Assembly: GCF_020184175.1 (NCBI RefSeq)
Contig: NW_026083102.1
Location: 32,548 to 96,547, forward strand
Origin: Aphis gossypii
Taxonomy: Eukaryota > Arthropoda > Insecta > Hemiptera > Aphididae
Direction of reading: 5' to 3'
Length of the DNA stretch: 64,000 bases
Position numbers and translations under genes: made by a program. Shown here piece by piece: positions 54,493 to 64,000 of the stretch; position 1 is the first letter of the stretch, and the number at the start of each line of letters is the position of its first letter. The notes under the pieces are model-generated. The model worked only from the letters and a program-made list of their open reading frames with translations, did not search any database and was not told the DNA's origin.

Positions 54493-55500
54493 AAAAGAAA
54501 AGAAAACTAAAATGGTTAAATAGTTTGTTAATAAGTACCTGAACAATTTATTAATAACTAATATTTTGTAATTTTGTATTGTATTAGGTAGTACTTAAAA
54601 CAAATAAAATTGTAAACAAATAGCATTATGAAGTTTTTATATAATATTTCCTACAATTTGTGAATTTGTGTTCACTGTAGATTACTAATACCTAATGATT
54701 CGTAAACCGTAATATTTATTAATCATTACAGTCCATAACATAATTTTAATTCAATACAATTTTTAACGATAAAATACTATGTATACTATAATTACACTAT
54801 GTATACCAATTACTAGTATTCTATTTATTATTTTATTATTAATAATTACAAAATATCGATATTTTTTTTGTGGTGCACTCGTGAATTGTATCTTTGAAAT
54901 TCGTAAATTTTATTGTAGGTAGGTATAATTGGTATAAAAGTATAAATAAAATAAATACTATAATAAAAAGGTAGAATATTATAAATAATTCTATAAAAAC
55001 TAAAACGTTTATGTGGTAACAGGTACACATACAAGATTATAACGTAAATTATACGCAATAGATAACTAATATTTAGGTAATAATGGTAATTTTAGTTGAG
55101 GTATTAAAATATTAAATATTATACCTATAATATTATTTAATTATTATAATATATTATATTTATTTTGAAGTAAGTATTTATTAATGCCATAAATATAAAT
55201 AGCGCATACTATGCGCTATGGTATATTGATACTAAAAATACGTCGCAATTTACGTGTATGAATTTTATATAATATAATATATATTTATATATTATACGCG
55301 ACCCGCCACATACGAAAGATCAGACCATAATAAACGTCGCTCCCGAATGAGCTCGGTCGAGACTCGAGTCGGTCGTCTGCCAGCTGCCGACTACGAGTAG
55401 TAGGCGTGGCTTAAACGCCGCGCGCTTGCGGATCGCGAAAACACCTAAAAGCGCCTTCTATCGGCCGTTGTATACGTTTCACTTTCGGTGTGGCGTCCTC
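54493..55500 (+). other. Right non-coding end of the Kolobok-like element
   Basis: AT-rich 3' region, then a GC-rich subterminal block (about 55300-55500) with CTCGGTCGAGACTCGAGTCG and CAGCTGCCGACTACG, ending in the inverted terminal GTGTGGCGTCCTC. No gene seen. Confidence 0.6.
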
Positions 55501-55533
55501 TTAAAAATTATCTCAATATTATTATACTATCTA

Positions 55534-57225
55534 CAGTGGGTAAAAAAAGTCTCCGTACACTGTTAAAAGAATTTTTCATTAACATATAATGATAGATTAA
55601 AAGTTGAATAACTTTATAATTTTAGCGAACATTAATTGAGAAACACATTAACATTCGGTTTTTAGAAAAATAAAGTATAAATATTTATTATTTTATTATT
55701 AACATATAAATTTATCAACAATTTAAAGAAAACAACAGCAAAAAAGTCTCCGTACATAATATGAATAACAATAAAAATAGTATTAAGATGGGAAAAATTC
55801 ATATTAATTGAAAGTTTTATCTCAAAATATATAATATAAGCTGGCGATAAAACCCGGTCAGCATTGCGAGCGTGATGATAGGTTTCTGTAGCCATCAGTC
55901 GTACTCGTACTGTTCGTTTAATTCAATTAACATTGAACAATGGAAATACCAATTGATATTCGTAAGTTAGTAGTTCAACTAAGAGAAGATGGTAATTCTC
56001 TTAGAAATATTGCACAAATAATAAAGAAATCACACTCAACTGTACAATATATTATAAACCGGTACAACGAAACTGGTTCATTTGAAGATAGAAAACGTAC
56101 TGGTCGTCCCCAAAAATTAAAATCGCATCAAAAGAGAGCCATTCTGAGACAAGTTGTGATGGAACCCAAACCAGTGCACCTAAACTGGCTGGTATGATTG
56201 ATACTGACTATAATATAAAAGTTGTGCCACAGACCATTCGTAATGTTATTAGAAATGCGGGATATAAGGTTGCGTAGCTAGAAAAAAACCTTTTATCAGT
56301 AAAATAAATAAAAAGAAACGTTTAGATTTTGCGAAGTCACACATTAATAAGGGAAATGATTTTTGGAAATCTGTATTATTTAGTGATGAAAGCAAATTTA
56401 ATATTTTTGGTTCAGATGGGCGAGTTATGGTATGGAGAAAACCTAATAAGCAGATGGATTGCAAAAATTTGTGCCCGACAGTAAAACATGGGTGGTAATG
56501 TATTAGTTTGGGGCTGTATGAGTGCTACTGGTGTTGGTATTTAGTATTTATTGATAGTATTATGGATCAACATATATATTTAACATATTAAGAAATAATC
56601 TGCATGCAAGTGCTGAAAACTAAATATTGGCAATTCGTTTATTTTTCAACAAGATAACGATCCAAAACATACCGCGAAAAAAGTTAAAGAATGGTTGTTA
56701 TACCGAGTGCCAAAGCAACTTAACACACCTCCACAATCACCAGACATGAATCCAATAGAACATTTATGGGATGAAATAAGAAGACGCTTAAAAATTATCA
56801 ACTCGAAACAAAGACCAATTAAAAAATGCAATACTTGAAGTATGGAACAGTATTGACTCTGCTGTTACAAGAAAATTAGTTGAGTCAATGGGAAAGAGAA
56901 TGCACGAAGTAATTAAAGCTAAAGGAGGCCCAACTGACCATTAATTATGATAAAGTGATAATAATTATGATATTTCATTAAGTTAAAATATTTATGTTAT
57001 TTTGTACGAGACTTTTTTGCTGTTGTTTTCTTAAAATTGTTGATAAATATATATGTTATAATAAAATAATAAATATTTATACTTTATTTTTCTAAAAACC
57101 GAATGTTAATGTGTTTCTCTCAATTAATGTTCGCTAAAATTATAAAGTTATTCAACTTTTAATCTACCATTATATGTTAATGAAAAATTCTTTTAACAGT
57201 GTACGGAGACTTTTTTTACCCACTG
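55534..57225 (+). mobile_element. Tc1/mariner transposon with IR/DR ends
   Basis: 1692 bp, flanked by TA. Ends CAGTGGGTAAAAAAAGTCTC and its inverse. About 222-bp inverted repeats each hold two direct copies of AAAAAGTCTCCGTACA (outer near 55545, inner near 55743), the IR/DR arrangement known from Sleeping Beauty-type elements. Inserted in the solo LTR about 30 bp from the Kolobok-like element. It encodes one broken transposase. Confidence 0.92.
55940..56944 (+). pseudogene. Tc1-like transposase, frame-broken
   Basis: Starts MEIPIDIRKLVVQLREDGN. Two helix-turn-helix regions are visible (SLRNIAQIIKKSHSTVQYII, then GRPQKLKSHQKRAI with the GRPR-like hook). The catalytic core is seen in other frames: FWKSVLFSDESKFNIFGSDG (first Asp), FQQDNDPKHTAKKVKEWL (second Asp) and SPDMNPIEHLWDEIRRRL (Glu, giving DD34E). 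It ends at the TAA 56942-56944. Shifts near 56190, 56270, 56490 and 56820 make it inactive. The full length would be near 335 residues, usual for Tc1. Confidence 0.88.
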
Positions 57226-58113
57226 TATATTATATTCATTCTCTTTGTGTTCCTATTATATTATTTAATTATTGGTCAGCTTTTCCGTTTGTACATTATC
57301 ATATGTTATCTCTTATTAATTCATCTTTATTATTATTGTTTTCGTACTCTGCGGCCAACGCCCTTTTTTTGTATTATTATTATTGTTTTTTTTACGAAAC
57401 TTTTATGTACGTTTTTCGTTTCTTGTTGTTTTGTTAGTCGCATTGAGCGCAATAACGTACTTTACAATTATTATTATTCTTCTGTGATTTTTCACTCGCG
57501 GACTGTCTTCACTGTGAAGACTCAAATAAACACCCTCATACCACCACCCACTTCGTAAGTTTCTTCACCATATCACCACCTCATCCATTCATTCACCATA
57601 GCCAGCGTCCTCCGAGTACTGTGCGACGCGACTTCACCACCACGGCAGTACCACCACTGAGAGCGTCACCGCGTAAGACCGCCAGCACCCACTGTGGGTT
57701 GTGTGAGAGGGCACCCCGGTCGTCCAGTTGTACCCGTCACCAGCCAACCAGTCACCAGCCCGCCACCACCTGCCTTAGTTATAAGTAGTTTTTAAGTTGC
57801 CCCATTGATAGTTTCCCCCTGTGGTCATTGCACCAGACCGGATCGACCACAGGGCCCCTCAGCCCTAAATAAATAAATTGTACCATCCTACTTCCCTTGT
57901 TTTCTCACATACATATATTTCTCTCCAGTTCCGCCATGTTGTCGACAAGCACATATATTGCCTACCTTCAATATATAAGGCGCGAGTCTATTTGGTTGCC
58001 TACACGCCACTTAACCGGCGTTTAGAACCGGAGTTGGCCGATTTTTGGCCTACATTGTTCTCGGTCAGTACCGAGTGGTCCTTCGGCCCATAGTGTTGGG
58101 CGCATACAACTTG

Positions 58114-58612
58114 TAAACATACAACGGCCAACAATGCACCTACAAGTTTGATTCTACATTTTGAGATTCCACAGCACAGATCACAAACTTTGCAAACATT
58201 ATTTTCAACAAATCAAAATATTTGGAATACATTAGATGATTACAAATGCAATAATTGTAATAACATCGGAAGTTCTGAAGATAAACATCAGATAATAGTG
58301 GCAAATGAGTATATAGTAATTCAACTAAAACTATTTATTCCAACATTTGTAAATGGTCAATTTGTTCCCAACAAGATAACAGATCTAAAGCTTAGTGGCG
58401 TACCCACCTCTATTTTGGAAATTGCTGGAGCACAATACAAAACTCAAGCTGCAATATTACATATGGGAGAAAACACGAGTTCTGGCCATTACATTGCATA
58501 CCTGAGACAAGAAACTTCCAATTGGGTTTGCGCCAATGACACGATAGTTGCAGAAAAAAGATGGCCAAACAACAGCAAAGATGTATATGTTATCATTCTA
58601 AAAAGAATGTAA
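58114..58612 (+). CDS. Ubiquitin-specific protease domain, C-terminal half (His box), in Helentron
   Basis: Continues the protease cut at 44814. After the target copy the frame reads KHTTANNAPTSLILHFEIPQ, then a second Cys pair YKCNNCNN completing the zinc-binding set, VIQLKLFIPTFVNGQF and the His box HMGENTSSGHYIAYLRQ with WVCANDTIV, giving catalytic His and Asp. It ends at 58612 (VYVIILKRM). With the N-terminal half the catalytic residues of a USP all look conserved. No frame break was noticed in this part. It is the last coding sequence of the Helentron. Confidence 0.85.
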
Positions 58613-60200
58613 AAATATTTTCCAATTGGAAAAAAACAAAACATAACACAGCTAAAAATAAATTGTAAACTTAACCTGTAAGTATACAATATTACAATCT
58701 GACTGTTATTGGATTCAAAAAGGAACATATAAACCGCCAACTATTCACTTACATAATATTATGTATGAGTTGCCAGTCCCAAGCCTGGATAAAAAGTGTG
58801 AGGTTGCTAACCTTATAATAATTGTTATTTTTAACATAAGCAGAAACCTAGATTTTATTTTTTATTTAATAATATCGAACTATATATTATTATCCACACT
58901 TCTGACCTTAATACCTTATACTATGTATGTTTGTATTCAATCCTCCAAATACAAACTACAATTTTAATTGTGCGGTCTTAAGATTATCAACATTCATTAT
59001 GTATTCGCCTAGGATCATAACATATTTTAATAACTTATATAATATCAGTTATACAGCAAAGCCTATCTTCCAGTGTTAAGTATTTAGATGACTTTAGCCT
59101 GTATAATAGATGTTATTTTCCATACATAATTTAAATTGTTTAGGACATTTTATTTTGTAATTTTGTGCCAAGTATATAATTATAATATACAGTGACAAAT
59201 TTATTTATTCATAATACTTCATATTTTACATTGTACATTTAACTATGATACAACTCGAATACTAACAATTTATTGAATATATTATAATACATTAAAGGTA
59301 AAAAGTAAATACTTAAAAAGCCACTTACTATATATGTTAATACTAATTTATTACATTAATTTGTTATTTTTTACAGATTCAAAATATTTAATCAATTTAA
59401 GGGTTGAAAGTATATGAATCTTTCAATTGCCTTCATTGGGTTTAACAGTGCAAACATTTTTATTAGTTGATATCGTTGATGTACTGTGAACTATGAATCT
59501 TATAAACAATTTGTCATTACTCAATGTGCTGTGTGATACAAAAATCTTACACAATTCTGTATCTATTGAACTTAGAATTTAAGAAATTTATTAATCCACT
59601 GTTATTTTTATAAAATATAAAAAAAAAATCTTTTATTTAATGGTTTAATTTGAATTATTAATATTGTAAATAGTCCATAGTAATCAGGTCAAATTTATTT
59701 GGAATACCACTGTACTAAAGTCTACCAGTTGAGAAACTAATAACAATTTGTATTATAGTACACTGAGTATAACATCAGCTGAGCTTGGTTACACTATAAT
59801 ATGCATATTTGATGATAAAATTCAGCCATTAGTAATATCTAAACAATAAACAAAAAACATAATTATAAGTAAATATTAAGTAATTTAATGTGATAGGTAC
59901 TTATTAAACTTATATAATGAAATCTTTAAGAAATGGCTCGTCTTGATGTTAATATGTAATTGTTACACAAGGAATCAACACGACGTCGAATCATATTAAT
60001 TTAAAACGATTACAATTAATACATGGTTAATAATAATCGAAATAAAATTTTAAAAACCGTAATCAACCAACAATGTCAACATACGGAATGTAAACAAAAC
60101 ATAAAATATCACAAATATAGATAAAGTTTATTATCTATACCAGCAGCTTCAGCTAATAAAATATATGACAATATTTAATTATAATATATTATAGACTGAC
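58613..60200. other. AT-rich non-coding DNA after the Helentron gene
   Basis: About 1.6 kb with only short chance ORFs. It presumably includes the Helentron 3' end, but no terminal hairpin and CTRR-like end was identified. Confidence 0.4.
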
Positions 60201-60207
60201 AAATCAT

Positions 60208-60345
60208 CTCCGTTCAGAATCGTTTTTCGTATACAATGATACTTATCATTGCATTCAAATTTAATCTACCCTAGTCCGAGGTTCACCCCACCCCCTAATG
60301 TACAGCAGAGCGGTACCTACTTGCCCGCTTTTAGATTCTGAACGA
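60208..60345. repeat. Short MITE-like repeat with CGTTCAGAATC ends
   Basis: CGTTCAGAATCGTTTTTCGT at the left and GATTCTGAACG at the right are inverse. The 140-bp body contains a GC-richer part (CTAGTCCGAGGTTCACCCCA). Confidence 0.5.
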
Positions 60346-60359
60346 AGTGATGAATGTAT

Positions 60360-62020
60360 TGATTTTACAATGGTGTGTGTTTTTTTTTTTTTTTTTTTGT
60401 TTTTGTGTCTGTGTACAGCATAACTAGTCGAAATAATGCTCCAATTTTAAACAATGGGGGTGGTTTCCGATGTAAAAGTGAATATCCTTGGTGCATTATA
60501 GAGGTAAAAAGTTAACATTTTCCAACAGTTTTCAAAAAAATCGAGAAAAACAAAAAAAAAATGACGGAAAAACGGCAATTTTTACGCAAAACCAGTTTTC
60601 GACCAAATCGATTTTTTTTTATGGTTGTAATTCAAAAATAATCGCTGAAAACACTTGAAATTTTCACCAAATGGTTATGTCAGTGGTATCTGTATATAGT
60701 TAAATTTTCAAAAAATTTGACTTTTTTTGAGTTATTTATAGACCACTGAAATTTTCGATTTTTTTTGAAAATTTTTTTTTAAGTGTCGATAAAAATTTTT
60801 TTGGATGACCAAAAAGTTTTGAAAATTTAATACAAGGTTCCTTATAAGTTGTTTTTAATGTAGCTAGCTAAAAAAATTAAAAATCGTTAGTCACAATTTT
60901 TTTTATAAGCGTTTTTAGTTCAAATTTTTACGAAATCTGTCGAAAACGTGAAAATTTGCAAGTAATTTTGAAGTTGAAAAACCATAAAATTTTTTTTCTT
61001 TTATAACTAAGTTTTGAAAATTTGGTACAAGGTTCTCCATACATTTTTCTTCAAATATCTGTAAAAAAAACTCTACCCGGATTCAGACAAAAAATTTTTA
61101 TGAGTGTTTGAAATTTAAATTTTTACAAAAACCGCGTTAAATAACAGTTTAGCCTCAAACGATTTTTGATATTTGTTATTATTCAAAAAGTATAAGTCGT
61201 AGATACTTGAAAATTTTACCAGTTATTAAGATTCGCGTTTTCTTTACGTGATTTAAATTTCAAAATATTTTGACTTTTTTTGAGCTATTTATAGACAACT
61301 GAAATTTTCAATTTTTCTGAAAAATTTTTTTTGAAGGGTCGATAAAAATTTTTTTGGCCCTATCAAAATACTTGAAAATGTTATACAAAGTTCCTCATAT
61401 GTTATTCTTATAGTGATTAAAAAATTATAAGAATACATAGGCACAATTTTTTTTTATTAGCATTTGAAGTTCAAATATTGACAACAATTCGTTAAAACCA
61501 TGAATATTTGCAAATTATTTGAAGTTGAAAAATCATAAAATTTTTTTGTGTTTATAACTAAGGATTAAAATACAACACTAAGTTTTCCATAAGTTTACCT
61601 TCAAGTATCTATAGAGAAAACTCGAAGCATCATTATAGGAAAAATTTTAAGTGCGTTTGAATTTTAAATTTTAACGAAATCGCGTAACGATAACGATTTA
61701 TCCTCAGACGATTTTAAATATTTGTTATTATTCAAAAAGTATAAGTCGTAGATACTTGAAAATTTACCAGTTATTAAGATTCGCGTTTTCTTTACGTGAT
61801 TTAATTTTCAAAATATTTTTAATTTTTTTGAGCTATTTATAGACAACTGAAATTTCAATTTTTCTGAAAATTGTTTTTTTATGTGTCGATAAAATCTTTT
61901 TGGCCCTATAAAAATACTTGTAAATTTTATACAAAGTTCCTCATATGTTATTCTTATAGTGATTAAAAAATATAATAATACATAGGCACAATTTTTTTTT
62001 ATTAGCATTTGAAGTTCAAA
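60360..62020. repeat. Satellite-like array, unit about 550 bp
   Basis: Segments starting near 60640, 61190 and 61741 align: each has AATTTTCACC or CCAGTTATTAAG, TTTGAGYTATTTATAGAC and AACTGAAATTTTCAATTTTT, then GTCGATAAAAATTTTTTTGG. The second and third are close to each other; the first is more diverged. Confidence 0.7.
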
Positions 62021-62072
62021 TTTTGAATAATCTATAAACGTTGAGTTCATGGATAATATCAGCTTAGTCCGT

Positions 62073-62445
62073 GGTTTGAACCACGAATTAAAATATAGTG
62101 GATACCCAACGACCTATACAAACAACCATTTTTCTGGGACCCAAATTGACTCGCTAAAACAGCTGTTGCAAACTACACCTAGCACTTGTAATCATATTAG
62201 TGGCGACTTTTTTCAAGATAATTTACCGTCAACGTTTAAATTCCACGAATTAAATTAATTAATAAAACTTCTAGGAAATATATATATTATATAATTCAAT
62301 TCCTGATTACAACGACATTAATATATTTTGAATTCCCTTGAAGCGCTAGTAGTCCTTTGTACATGAAAAGTCACTTTGGAGCTCCTTATCACCTCTCGTT
62401 GGGTATCCAGTATAATATTATTTTAATTCGTGGTTTGAACATTAT
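62073..62445. repeat. MITE-like repeat with AACCACGAATTAAAAT ends
   Basis: Left GGTTTGAACCACGAATTAAA...GGATACCCAACG and right CGTTGGGTATCC...TTTTAATTCGTGGTTTG are inverse over about 40 bases. The 69-codon plus-strand ORF inside (62049-62258) is considered a chance frame. Confidence 0.6.
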
Positions 62446-64000
62446 AATTATAACTATACAGTGTACCAATATGTAATTTAAAATTTTCGAAAATAATGTT
62501 ATATTATTATACATTTATAGTAAGTTTATACATTATAGGTCATAGAGTACTATTATTATATAGTAGTAGTATTACTCTATGTTATAGGTACGTGATATTT
62601 GAATATTTCACTGACAGTCGCTATGCTCAAATTATTTTTATAGTGTACCTACATTGTGATTAATCAAAAATCAAAATATTTAGTTAATTGTAATGGTATA
62701 TTCATAGACTTATAATATTATATATATTTAATATAATAACCTATAATACCTCTCATTTCGTCAAGGTATGTTTACTTTTTAATTTTAATAATTTGTTTAA
62801 TAGTGGTTTCTGGTAATCTGGTTGTGAATCGAATATTAATTGTAGCCTGCACGTGTGATTTTTTTTATTTTATTATTATTATTTTTTTTTTCATTGAAAT
62901 TGTTTTGTCGAAATAAAATATATTTTGGCCAATAAATTATAAATTTCCTACTCCAACCGATGTGATTATGGGCAACTTTACTATGGACTAGACATTTCAA
63001 TGCAATAATTGAAATAGCACAATGTATAGGTAAGTATTATTAACAATGTTATACTCTTTTCGGCGGCGAGAACTTTATTGGTATACACTGAGAGTTACAT
63101 TTTTGACACATTTGTCTTTGACTTACTCATTAACATAATTCACCTACATTTTCAGGTCCTATAACCCTGAGGAAGCAGATTTAAAAAAGTGTATTTATTT
63201 ATTAGTGCATGTCTGCATACGTTATGCTGGCTAGCATATCTGCCTGCTTCAACCAGCAACTCATTCACAACCAACTAGTCAACGTATAATAAGAACAGGT
63301 ACTATAAAATTTTGTAATTTTTATAGGTAGAATTTTTTTTTTTAATGATCCATGATGAATGTAGGTAGATAGGTAGGATGTAAAAAAAAAAAAAAACTAA
63401 AACGATTTTTTATTTTTTAATAATTTTAATAATTATATTTAAATTAATAATTATAAAGATATAAGCCGACCTCCTGGTCCTCCTCCACCTCCATGTGGCT
63501 TCTTGTTGTTCTACAACAGAATTAGATAATATTTTGTATTTACTATAGTTTTATGAATAGTGTATATGTGATAGGCATATAGTCAAATCAGACATTTTAT
63601 TAAATTACATTTTTGTATAATTTCACTATCATCACTAATGGTTTTTTTTTTATATAATATATAAATTAATTAGTACCTAATAATTAATAGAAATATCGTT
63701 ATATTTTTTAATTTCTTAAAATCATTTAACTAAATGTCTAGACTGGTAGTGAAATTGAATAAAAAATGAACTTATTTGACTAATGTCATTTAGTAAAATG
63801 CTTAGTTTGACTATGACATAATATTTTTAATAAACTTATTCTTCAGTGTATACACATATTCTTAAGTGGTACACTATTGTGGTGTTTGAAGTTGATAGTT
63901 ATCCTATTTTTTTTTTTTTTTTATGAACATCAGTGATATTCAGAATTTTTTTTGAGAGAGAGGGTGGTTGTTTAGTTACATTACAAAAAAAATCCTTAAT
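62446..64000. other. AT-rich DNA, mostly without recognisable content
   Basis: Poly-T and TA-rich tracts and a few GC-richer islands (63150-63300, CTGCCTGCTTCAACCAGCAA). No repeat pair or protein family was recognised except a possible short exon at 63451-63510. Confidence 0.4.
63451..63510 (-). CDS. Possible glycine-rich terminal exon of a host gene
   Basis: On the minus strand an AG acceptor (TTCTGTTGTAG) is followed by a 19-codon frame NNKKPHGGGGGPGGRLISL and TAA. The composition stands out from the AT-rich surroundings. No upstream exon was found, and the family is not recognised. It could be a chance frame. Confidence 0.25.
   Translation of the reverse strand, partial: NNKKPHGGGGGPGGRLISL

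Larger units (their letters stand above)
44918..55500 (+). mobile_element. Kolobok-like TTAA transposon with YqaJ exonuclease and envelope gene
   Basis: 10,583 bp flanked by TTAA on both sides (44914-44917, 55501-55504). Inverted ends are GAGGACGCCACATCAAAA and GAGGACGCCACACCGAAA. The plus strand carries an intron-containing DDE transposase (51.2-53.05 kb) and a YqaJ-type exonuclease (53.1-54.5 kb). The minus strand carries an F-type envelope gene (46.3-48.1 kb). TTAA targets are shared by Kolobok and piggyBac. The transposase resembles the Mutator-like/Kolobok group and not piggyBac, so Kolobok is my best label; an ISL2EU-like label is an alternative because of YqaJ. Confidence 0.75.
44815..58108 (+). 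mobile_element. Solo LTR of a retrotransposon, enlarged by two nested transposons
   Basis: Starts TGTTCGCGCCAAACATAG and ends with the imperfect inverse (CTATGTGTTGGG-like, CGCATACA). It is flanked by a 5-bp duplication ACTTG (44810-44814 and 58109-58113). Without the Kolobok-like and Tc1 insertions it is about 1.0 kb. It has a GC-rich part (57590-57870) and an AATAAA near 57868, as in an LTR R-U5 region. No internal coding sequence remains, so it is read as a solo LTR. Removing it and one target copy joins the protease frame as CNTC-KHTTANN. Confidence 0.78.
42346..58612 (+). mobile_element. Helentron, 5'-truncated, with nested insertions
   Basis: Holds the second half of a PIF1 helicase, an endonuclease/exonuclease/phosphatase domain and a ubiquitin-specific protease, on one strand. 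Helicase plus such an endonuclease is the hallmark of Helentrons (Helitron2). The Rep domain and helicase Walker A are missing, replaced at about 42345 by Polinton-derived repeats. The 3' end could not be defined. The protease part is split by a solo LTR (44815-58108). Confidence 0.8.

Noticed and set aside
62049..62258. 69-codon ORF as a small gene
   Set aside because: Lies inside a MITE-like inverted repeat, with no motif and no supporting context.
1..64000. tRNA or rRNA genes
   Set aside because: No cloverleaf-like A/B box pair or ribosomal core sequence was recognised by eye; the tRNA-like strings found are retroelement primer sites.

Overview
The window looks like AT-rich, transposon-packed chromosomal DNA of an insect, most likely an aphid. 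The P element, Mutator-like, Kolobok-like, Tigger-like, Tc1/mariner, Polinton, Helentron, Ty3/gypsy (errantivirus-like) and BEL/Pao families, together with short introns, AT-only spacers and multi-kilobase nesting, fit an aphid genome. The species is inferred from style, not proven. No ordinary host gene was recognised with confidence; one glycine-rich terminal exon near 63.5 kb is a weak candidate. Nearly all of the sequence up to about 62.4 kb belongs to transposons inserted into one another.

Region 1 (1-10.5 kb). A Tigger/pogo-like transposase (minus strand, runs off the left edge) has a Mutator-like element (MULE, 1150-10292, 9-bp target duplication TATTTCTTT) inserted in its upstream region. 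An intact-looking P element (1164-6229, 8-bp duplication GTCTAAAC) sits 14 bp inside the MULE end. The order of events is Tigger, then MULE, then P.

Region 2 (about 10.9-42.3 kb). A Polinton/Maverick provides DNA polymerase B, a chromodomain integrase, two structural or unknown genes, a packaging ATPase, a small basic core-like protein, a penton-like protein and a major capsid gene. The capsid end is duplicated as a 1.3-kb inverted repeat followed by 420-bp tandem repeats carrying a conserved hairpin. The polymerase gene is split by a 20.3-kb Ty3/gypsy errantivirus-like retrotransposon (13520-33842, minus strand, target duplication ATGG). Besides gag, pol and env this retroelement carries several extra ORFs: a DEDD-type exonuclease-like gene, a second putative membrane glycoprotein and three unknown ORFs. 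A 4.7-kb BEL/Pao element (16354-21055, duplication GTGAT) is nested between env and the exonuclease. Its structure is chimeric and inverted, as if made by an aberrant reverse-transcription transfer.

Region 3 (about 42.35-58.6 kb). A 5'-truncated Helentron encodes a PIF1 helicase, an endonuclease/exonuclease/phosphatase domain and, unusually, a ubiquitin-specific protease. The protease is split by a solo LTR (44815-58108, duplication ACTTG). That LTR was itself hit by a 10.6-kb Kolobok-like element (44918-55500, TTAA target) and by a Tc1/mariner element (55534-57225, TA target). The Kolobok-like element carries a DDE transposase, a YqaJ/lambda-type exonuclease and, on the opposite strand, a nearly full-length baculovirus-F-like envelope gene.

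Region 4 (58.6-64 kb) is non-coding: MITE-like repeats, a 550-bp satellite-like array and AT-rich sequence.

Many ORFs are broken by single-base shifts even where the flanking LTRs are almost identical. Some breaks may therefore be sequence errors in homopolymers rather than true decay.
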